Shown: piece by piece, positions 58,851 to 64,000 of the stretch
How positions within the stretch are numbered: position 1 is the stretch's first letter
How the letters are laid out: each line of letters starts with the position of its first letter
Assembly: GCF_000617845.2 (NCBI RefSeq)
Contig: NZ_DF820425.1
Location: 4,019,725-4,083,724 of the forward strand
From: Bradyrhizobium sp. DOA9
GTDB taxonomy: Bacteria; Pseudomonadota; Alphaproteobacteria; Rhizobiales; Xanthobacteraceae
Direction of reading: 5' to 3'
Length of the DNA: 64,000 nucleotides
The notes under the pieces: generated by a model
Seen by the model: only the letters and a program-made list of their open reading frames with translations
The model's database searches: none
Told to the model about the DNA's origin: nothing
Program-made: the position numbers and the translations under genes

Positions 58851-60332
58851 GTGACAAGAGCCGAAATTCTATTTCCCTTGGACGGCCGAACTCGCAAGAT
58901 GTTTATCGATGGCGCGTGGGTCGAGGCCCGCTCGGGGAAAGTCTTCGAGACGCGAAATCCTGCGACCGGCGAGGTGATCGGCCGTGTCCCGCGCGGAGAT
59001 GCCGGCGACATCGATGCGGCTGTCACCGCCGCCCGCCGCGCCTTCGGGGGACGGTGGAGCCGTTTCAAGCCGTTCGAGCGGCAGGCGCTGCTCCTGCGCG
59101 TCGCCGACCTCTTCGAGAAGCATTGGGAGGAGATCAGCCAGTCCGATACGGCCGACATGGGCATGCCGATCGTCAGGACACGGGCCAACAAGCTTCGTGT
59201 GCTCGGCATGCTCAGATACTACGCCGGCATGGCAACCGCAATTCATGGTCAGACGGTCGACAATTCTCTTCCGGGCGACATCGTCTCCTTCACGCGGAAG
59301 GAGCCCGTCGGTGTCGTCGGCGCCATCATCCCCTGGAACGCGCCTACGGCCGCGTCTGTGTGGAAGATCGGACCTGCGCTCGCGACTGGCTGCACGATCG
59401 TCCTCAAGCCTTCCGAAGAGGCACCGCTGACGCCGCTGCTGATCGCACACCTGATGAACGAGGCAGGCGTGCCACCCGGCGTTGTTAACGTGGTGACCGG
59501 CACCGGACAGGAGGCGGGTGCGCCTCTCGCCGAACACTCGGCCGTCGACAAGATCGTCTTCACGGGGTCCACCGCCACCGGCCAGGCAATCATTCGCGCC
59601 TCGGCCGGCAACCTCAAGCGGGTGTCGCTCGAGCTTGGCGGAAAGTCGCCCGTCATCGTCTGCGTCGATGCTGACCTCGACAAGGCCGTCCCCATCGCTG
59701 CGATGGCAGCATTCGCCAATTCGGGCCAGATCTGCATCGCCGGTTCCCGCTTGTTCGTCGAGCGGGCGATCCACGACGAGCTGGTCGAGCGACTCGGGAA
59801 GTTTGCTTCGGCGCTGAGGATCGGCGATGGAGCCGACCCGTCGACTGAGATCGGGCCTCTCGTGTCCGAGCGACAGCTCGACAAGGTCGAAGGCTTCCTG
59901 CGAAGCGGGCGCGACGAGGGTGCCAAGGTCGTGACCGGAGGTCGGCGCTTGAGGGAGGGGAGTTTCGCCAAGGGTAACTTCGTCGAGCCGACCGTGTTCG
60001 CAGGCGTCTCCGACGACATGCAGATTGCCCGCGACGAGATATTTGGTCCGGTGATCTCCGCCCTGCCGTTCGACACGCTCGACGAGGCTGTGGAACGAGC
60101 CAACGCGACGCCATATGGGCTTGCGGCAGGTGTCTTCACGCGCGACGTGAGCAAGGCCCACATCGTCTCACGCAGCCTGCGCGCAGGGTCGGTCTGGGTA
60201 AACACCTATCACGCCATCGATCCTGCGTTACCCTTCGGCGGCTACAAGATGAGCGGATATGGCCGTGAGGGCGGTACCGAGCAGCTCGATGAATATCTGA
60301 ACACGAAGGGGGTCTGGATCAAGCTGGATTGA
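58851..60332 (+). CDS. NAD(P)-dependent aldehyde dehydrogenase
   Basis: A 493-residue ALDH, start GTG 58851. IIPWNAPTAASVWKIGPALATGCTIVLKPSEEAPLTP binds the cofactor, FTGSTATGQAI precedes LELGGKSPVIV (general base Glu), and GQICIAGSRLF contains the nucleophilic Cys. The C-terminal PFGGYKMSGYGREGG is the normal closing motif. It is the betaine/phenylacetaldehyde-type ALDH rather than the CoA-acylating MmsA type, which has a different active site. 36 bp after the hydroxyacid dehydrogenase. Confidence 0.9.
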   Translation: MTRAEILFPLDGRTRKMFIDGAWVEARSGKVFETRNPATGEVIGRVPRGDAGDIDAAVTAARRAFGGRWSRFKPFERQALLLRVADLFEKHWEEISQSDTADMGMPIVRTRANKLRVLGMLRYYAGMATAIHGQTVDNSLPGDIVSFTRKEPVGVVGAIIPWNAPTAASVWKIGPALATGCTIVLKPSEEAPLTPLLIAHLMNEAGVPPGVVNVVTGTGQEAGAPLAEHSAVDKIVFTGSTATGQAIIRASAGNLKRVSLELGGKSPVIVCVDADLDKAVPIAAMAAFANSGQICIAGSRLFVERAIHDELVERLGKFASALRIGDGADPSTEIGPLVSERQLDKVEGFLRSGRDEGAKVVTGGRRLREGSFAKGNFVEPTVFAGVSDDMQIARDEIFGPVISALPFDTLDEAVERANATPYGLAAGVFTRDVSKAHIVSRSLRAGSVWVNTYHAIDPALPFGGYKMSGYGREGGTEQLDEYLNTKGVWIKLD

Positions 60333-60411
60333 GCCAGCAGAGCTCGCGGTCAGGTGCGACGCCGTGAAATGACGTGACGACCCGGAATATTCAACTCACT
60401 GAGCGAGTATC

Positions 60412-61491
60412 ATGAAGGACAACTACAAAATTGCCGTCGTGCACGGAGACGGCATCGGACCCGAAGTCGCCGGTGCGGCGCTCGCGGTGCTGCAAGCCAG
60501 CGTTCAGGCCGGCACGCTTCAGTTCGAGGAGTATCCAGCAGGCGCCACGCATTTTCTTGAAACGGGAGAATCATTCCCGGCAAAGTCGTTCGAGGGCTGC
60601 CGTGCGGCAGATGCCATCCTTCATGGGGCGGCGGGAATCCCCGGTGTGGTTCATCGTGATGGGACCGAAGCCGGTCTGGATTTTACGCTATCGCTTCGCT
60701 TCAAGCTCGATCTCTATGCCAACGTGCGCCCCATCAAGCTCTACAAAGGCGTTCCGTCTCCGCTCGGGCGCCCGGGGGCCATCGACTACGTTATCGTCAG
60801 GGAGAACAGCGAGGGGCTCTATGCTGCGCGCGGCGCCGGCGCGCTGCTGAGGGAAGAGGTTGCCGTCGACACGCTAGTGCAGACCAGGAAGGGTATCGAA
60901 CGCATTGTCCGCTTCGCCTTCGAGCTTGCCAGAACGAGGAACGGTTCGCCCAAGGACGGACGGCGTCGCGTGACCTGCTGCGACAAGGCCAATGTGTTGC
61001 GCACCTATGCGTTCTTCCGTGCCGTCTTCGACGAGGTAGCCAAGGACTATCCCGACATTGAGGCCGAGCACGTCCTTGTCGATGCGATGACGGTTCACCT
61101 GGTCAACAAGCCATCACACTTCGACGTTATCGTCGCTGAGAACATGTTCGGTGACATCATTTCCGATCTCGGTGCCGCGACGGTTGGCGGCATGGGCATG
61201 TCTCCGTCGGAAGAAGTCGGTGATGGAATCGGCTTCTTCCAGGCTTCGCACGGCTCGGCGCCCGACATCGCGGGGAAGGGGCTCGCCAACCCCTATGGTA
61301 CGATCTTGGCTGCGATCCTGATGCTGAGACGCCTCGATCAGCGCTATCGGGACAACCGGCTGCGCCTCGGTGCGAACAGGATCGAGGCTGCCGTCCGCGC
61401 CGGGTTGGAAGATGCTGCCCTGAGAACACGGGACATCGGCGGCGATGCGACGACCAGTCAGGTCGTCGATGCGCTTCTGAAGCTGCTCTGA
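60412..61491 (+). CDS. isocitrate/isopropylmalate/tartrate dehydrogenase family protein
   Basis: A 359-residue beta-decarboxylating dehydrogenase. HGDGIGPEV (residues 10-18), RENSEGLYA, CCDKANVLRTYAFFRAVFDEVA, VDAMTVHLV, and the metal and cofactor block IVAENMFGDIISDLGAATVGGMGMSPS and HGSAPDIAGKGLANPYGTILAAILML are all present. The overall pattern is nearer to tartrate/D-malate or homoisocitrate-type members than to LeuB. It ends an operon of three oxidoreductases and faces the LysR gene, 12 bp from its end. Confidence 0.87.
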   Translation: MKDNYKIAVVHGDGIGPEVAGAALAVLQASVQAGTLQFEEYPAGATHFLETGESFPAKSFEGCRAADAILHGAAGIPGVVHRDGTEAGLDFTLSLRFKLDLYANVRPIKLYKGVPSPLGRPGAIDYVIVRENSEGLYAARGAGALLREEVAVDTLVQTRKGIERIVRFAFELARTRNGSPKDGRRRVTCCDKANVLRTYAFFRAVFDEVAKDYPDIEAEHVLVDAMTVHLVNKPSHFDVIVAENMFGDIISDLGAATVGGMGMSPSEEVGDGIGFFQASHGSAPDIAGKGLANPYGTILAAILMLRRLDQRYRDNRLRLGANRIEAAVRAGLEDAALRTRDIGGDATTSQVVDALLKLL

Positions 61492-61503
61492 GCGCGAGGG
61501 CGT

Positions 61504-62400
61504 CTAGCGCAGCTGGGAAAAACTCGAGCGGATCAAAGCCATCAACTGCTCGGTGTTGGGACGCCTGACCGAGCTGCGCATGGTGATCAAGCCGATTTGG
61601 CGAAGCTTGATCTGGTCGGAGATCGGGACCACACGAAACCGTTGCACGCCGGCTTGCACGAGTGCAACTCGTGGCACGATCGCGATGCCGAGGCCGGACG
61701 CGGCCAAGGCCACGGCCGTCGTGGCCGCCTGGACTTCGAATTGAACATCGAGTCGGACAGCAAGCGTCTCAAGCGTCTCGTCGATCAATCCTCGTACCGC
61801 CGTCGTTTTCGACAGCAGGATGACAGGCTTTTCCACCAGATCGGCGAAGCCTGTGCTTGCTTGCCCCTCGTCGAACACGGGCGGGACGCAGGCAAAAAGA
61901 GGATCCTCGAGCATCGGTTCGAACTCATAGTCCCCCATGTCGGGGACTTGCGGACCAATACCGAACTCGACATCCTGCCGCTTGAGTAGTTCAAGCATTG
62001 GCGTGGTGGAGAGCTCCATGAGCTGGACCTGGCTCCTGGGATAGCGCACCTTGAATGTTGCCAGGATGTTCGGAAGCCATCCAGAGGCGAGCGTCGGAAC
62101 GCAGGCCATACGGATGTGGCGGCTGCGGGACTGCACTGACTCGCTCAGCAGATCCAGCCCGGATTGAACCTCCTGCAATGCTCGCTTCGCCTGTTCGAAC
62201 AGAATTCGCCCCTCGGGCGTGAGCAATACCTTTTGCGGCGTCCTGCGGAAAAGGAGGACGCCGATCTGCTCCTCCAGGTCGCGGATCTGCATGCTGACCG
62301 CAGAGGGAGATCGGTTGGATTCTTCCGCAGCCTTCCGAAAACTTTCGTGCTCGGCGGCGAGGAGGAAGGTGTGGAGGAGCTTGAGATTGATGTTCGGCAA
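61504..62400 (-). CDS. LysR family transcriptional regulator
   Basis: A 298-residue regulator with the LysR helix-turn-helix at residues 3-62 (LKLLHTFLLAAEHESFRKAAEESNRSPSAVSMQIRDLEEQIGVLLFRR) and a two-lobe effector domain (IRMACVPTLASGWLPNILATFKVRYP; ALAASGLGIAIVPRVALVQAG). It converges on the three-oxidoreductase operon and is a candidate regulator of it or of the MFS gene, but it does not share a divergent promoter with either. Confidence 0.88.
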   Translation of the reverse strand: MPNINLKLLHTFLLAAEHESFRKAAEESNRSPSAVSMQIRDLEEQIGVLLFRRTPQKVLLTPEGRILFEQAKRALQEVQSGLDLLSESVQSRSRHIRMACVPTLASGWLPNILATFKVRYPRSQVQLMELSTTPMLELLKRQDVEFGIGPQVPDMGDYEFEPMLEDPLFACVPPVFDEGQASTGFADLVEKPVILLSKTTAVRGLIDETLETLAVRLDVQFEVQAATTAVALAASGLGIAIVPRVALVQAGVQRFRVVPISDQIKLRQIGLITMRSSVRRPNTEQLMALIRSSFSQLR

Positions 62401-62668
62401 GTCCTTACCTCGATGGGCTTATTCGACGGTTGAATGCGGAGCGAACCCGGCCTCGACCGAGATGTATATCCGTCGGAACAGGCCGTCGTCTTGATGAAAA
62501 CAGACGCCGTTGCGTTTGCATCACAGTCTGGGATTCATCAGATCAGATCGTCGTAGCGCAGAGCGTTTGCGAGCGAAGGACCTCGTTTGAGAGGAGTGCT
62601 GGCAGGACGGACCTGAAGCGATCGTCCGCATCAGGAATGAGCTCGTCATCCAAAGCGGAAGTTGCCGA
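62401..62668. other. intergenic region upstream of the LysR gene
   Basis: No supported gene; open frames lack domains. It leads into the integrase stub and the dusA junction. Confidence 0.4.
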
Positions 62669-62863
62669 TCACGATGGCCGACGTCGTCCAGGGCTTGCGC
62701 GCGTCGCAGCACCGCCGTTGGCTGCAGGAAGCGGATTGAGCGCCCAGTTTTCACCGTCCTTGCGACGGCGGAAGGTCTCTGACACATAGCGGGTCTTGCG
62801 GCGGACCTGAACGCGCCAGTTCCCGGAAGGCAACTGAGTGAAGCTGGCCACGGGCGTGTGCAC
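62669..62863 (-). pseudogene. tyrosine recombinase (integrase) N-terminal stub
   Basis: The 64-codon minus-strand frame, start GTG 62863, reads VASFTQLPSGNWRVQVRRKT, then RYVSETFRRRKDGENWAL. This is the SAM-like N-terminus of phage-type integrases, which begin with M-A-S-F-x-x-L-P-S-G-x-W-R-A-Q-V-R-R-K. After about 44 residues the similarity stops and the catalytic domain is gone. It lies 125 bp before dusA, the usual place of dusA-targeting integrases, and shows that mobilisation by its own enzyme is lost. Confidence 0.72.
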
Positions 62864-62950
62864 ACCCCCAACTCGTGTGCCTTACGTGTGCACTGAGAGG
62901 TCAAAGCAGGTACAAACGTGTGCAATTTCGACTAGTTTGGGGTGCACATG
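62856..62950 (+). repeat. right dusA junction with GTGTGCAC-type direct repeats
   Basis: ACGTGTGCACTGAGAGGTCA (62884-62903) matches the arm sequence at 32971 and 49861 in most positions. Further related words are GTGTGCAC (62856), ACGTGTGCAA (62916) and GGTGCACA (62941). Repeated short words beside an integrase stub and an integration target fit arm-type recombinase sites. Confidence 0.6.
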
Positions 62951-62987
62951 TTCCGAGTTCATTCCATTGAGAATGTAAGGTAAATAA

Positions 62988-63983
62988 TTGAAATCGCAAG
63001 ACTATCTCTTTTCTGTGGCCCCGATGATGGATTGGACTGACCGGCATTGCCGGGTGTTCCACCGTCAACTGACGCGACGGGGATTGCTCTATACGGAGAT
63101 GCTGACGACCGGCGCGATCATTCATGGCGACCGGAACCGGCTGCTTGGGTTCGACGCGGTCGAGCACCCCGTGGCGCTTCAGCTCGGCGGATCGGATCCG
63201 CAGGAGCTCGCGCTGGCGGCGCGGATCGGCGAGGACTTCGGCTATGACGAGATCAATCTCAATGTCGGCTGCCCGTCCGATCGTGTGAAGGAAGGCCGTT
63301 TCGGCGCCTGCCTGATGGCGGAGCCGGAGCTGGTGGCGAGGTGCGTTGACGCCATGAAGCGCGTGGTTGCCGTTCCCGTCACGGTCAAGTGCCGCATCGG
63401 CATTGATCATCAGGATCCGGAGGTCGCGCTCGATGCCCTCGCGCGTGCGGTGGTCGCCGCAGGCTGCGATGCGTTGATCGTGCACGCCCGCAAGGCCTGG
63501 CTCAACGGCCTGTCTCCGAAGGAGAACCGCGATATCCCGCCGCTCGACTATGATCGCGTCTACCGGCTCAAGCGCGCGATGCCCGATGTGCCCGTCATCA
63601 TCAATGGCGGCATTCCGAGCATCGACGAGGCAAAGGCGCATCTTGCGCATGTCGACGGCGTGATGCTCGGCCGCGCCGCCTATCAGGAGCCATGGCGACT
63701 GCTCGCGGTCGATCGCGAAATCTTCGGCGGGCCGGCGCCGCACGCGACCATGCAGGACGCGCTCGAGGCGATGATGCCCTACATCGAGGAGCAGCTCGCG
63801 CGCGGCACGCGGCTGCACGCGATCACGCGGCATTTCGTCGGCGCATTTCACGCGGTGCCTGGGGCGCGCGCCTTCCGCCGTCACTTGGCCGAGCAGGGTG
63901 TGAAGCCGGGTGCCGGTCTCGACGTGCTGCGCGATGCGATCGCGCGTGTCGGTGCACGTGCGCCCGCGGAGGCGGCGGCCTAG
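62988..63983 (+). CDS. dusA: tRNA-dihydrouridine synthase A
   Basis: A 331-residue FMN-dependent tRNA-dihydrouridine synthase, start TTG 62988 with AAGG seven bases upstream. The barrel opens FSVAPMMDWTDRHCRVFHR, then ALQLGGSDPQELALAARI, NLNVGCPSDRVKEGRFGACLM with the catalytic Cys (in GRFGACLM), TVKCRIGID, LIVHARKAWLNGLSPKENR and VIINGGIPS. It reduces uridines 20 and 20a in tRNA. The gene is intact although its 5' end is the insertion target for the accessory region on its left. Confidence 0.95.
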   Translation: MKSQDYLFSVAPMMDWTDRHCRVFHRQLTRRGLLYTEMLTTGAIIHGDRNRLLGFDAVEHPVALQLGGSDPQELALAARIGEDFGYDEINLNVGCPSDRVKEGRFGACLMAEPELVARCVDAMKRVVAVPVTVKCRIGIDHQDPEVALDALARAVVAAGCDALIVHARKAWLNGLSPKENRDIPPLDYDRVYRLKRAMPDVPVIINGGIPSIDEAKAHLAHVDGVMLGRAAYQEPWRLLAVDREIFGGPAPHATMQDALEAMMPYIEEQLARGTRLHAITRHFVGAFHAVPGARAFRRHLAEQGVKPGAGLDVLRDAIARVGARAPAEAAA

Positions 63984-64000
63984 GTCGCTCTAGCTAGTTG

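Noticed and set aside
62521..62925. 134-residue minus-strand frame as a gene upstream of dusA
   Set aside because: It overlaps the integrase stub in another frame and has no domain.
1..64000. CRISPR arrays, rRNA and tRNA genes
   Set aside because: No evenly spaced repeat series and no tRNA cloverleaf or rRNA-like stretch was noticed on either strand.

Overview
The window reads as a high-GC alphaproteobacterial chromosome, most like Bradyrhizobium or a close relative. This is judged from codon use, the Pta-AckA-FabI cluster, the many ABC importers for organic solutes, and alpha/beta hydrolases. No taxonomic search could be run. It begins inside a phosphate acetyltransferase gene and ends just after dusA.

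Layout. (1) 1-9571: core and lipid or acetyl metabolism. This holds pta (partial), ackA and fabI; a CoA-transferase pair with a MaoC hydratase on the minus strand; and four alpha/beta hydrolase genes, one of them a secreted protein with two hydrolase domains. (2) 9600-21872: a methylamine or N-methylglutamate type cluster. It has a XRE-cupin regulator, mgsABC-like genes, a gmaS-like glutamine synthetase homologue, a convergent four-subunit sarcosine oxidase-type dehydrogenase, and a GlxA-type AraC regulator. Broken remnants of a dimethylglycine dehydrogenase-like gene and of purU lie at its edges. (3) 22490-32656: an amide uptake and hydrolysis operon. AmiC- and AmiR-type regulators sit behind a leader terminator, followed by a five-gene Urt/Liv-type importer, a formamidase/acetamidase, a tandem-domain nitrilase and an SDR. 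(4) 32876-62987: a composite accessory region that appears to have been built by repeated integration at the 5' end of dusA. A truncated dusA start lies at 32876, a second partial copy of the same junction at 49805, and the intact dusA at 62988 with an integrase stub just upstream.

Within the accessory region, sub-island A (about 33-49.8 kb) carries a branched-chain-type importer whose second permease and both ATPases are fused into one protein. It also has a Gfo/Idh/MocA oxidoreductase, two xylose-isomerase-like TIM barrels, an EHN epoxide hydrolase, a haloacetate dehalogenase-like hydrolase, an atypical shikimate dehydrogenase homologue, an IclR regulator and an NTF2-like protein. Two promoters in it share an almost identical promoter and operator block, which suggests one regulon for an unidentified, possibly hydroaromatic, compound. 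Its edges hold decayed genes: IS481 transposase, a Tat alpha/beta hydrolase, maleylacetate reductase and a hydrolase tail. Sub-island B (about 49.9-62.9 kb) carries a branched-chain 2-oxoacid dehydrogenase operon with an Lrp-type regulator and a small ACT-like ORF. It also has an MFS transporter, a 3-hydroxyisobutyrate dehydrogenase-like protein, an aldehyde dehydrogenase, a decarboxylating dehydrogenase and a LysR regulator.

The strongest leads are the three dusA junctions, the shared promoter-operator block with its unidentified catabolic cluster, the LivM-LivG-LivF triple fusion, the nitrilase whose second domain has lost its catalytic cysteine, and the antitermination-type leader of the amide operon. 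All functions are read from sequence motifs and family knowledge; no database search was possible.
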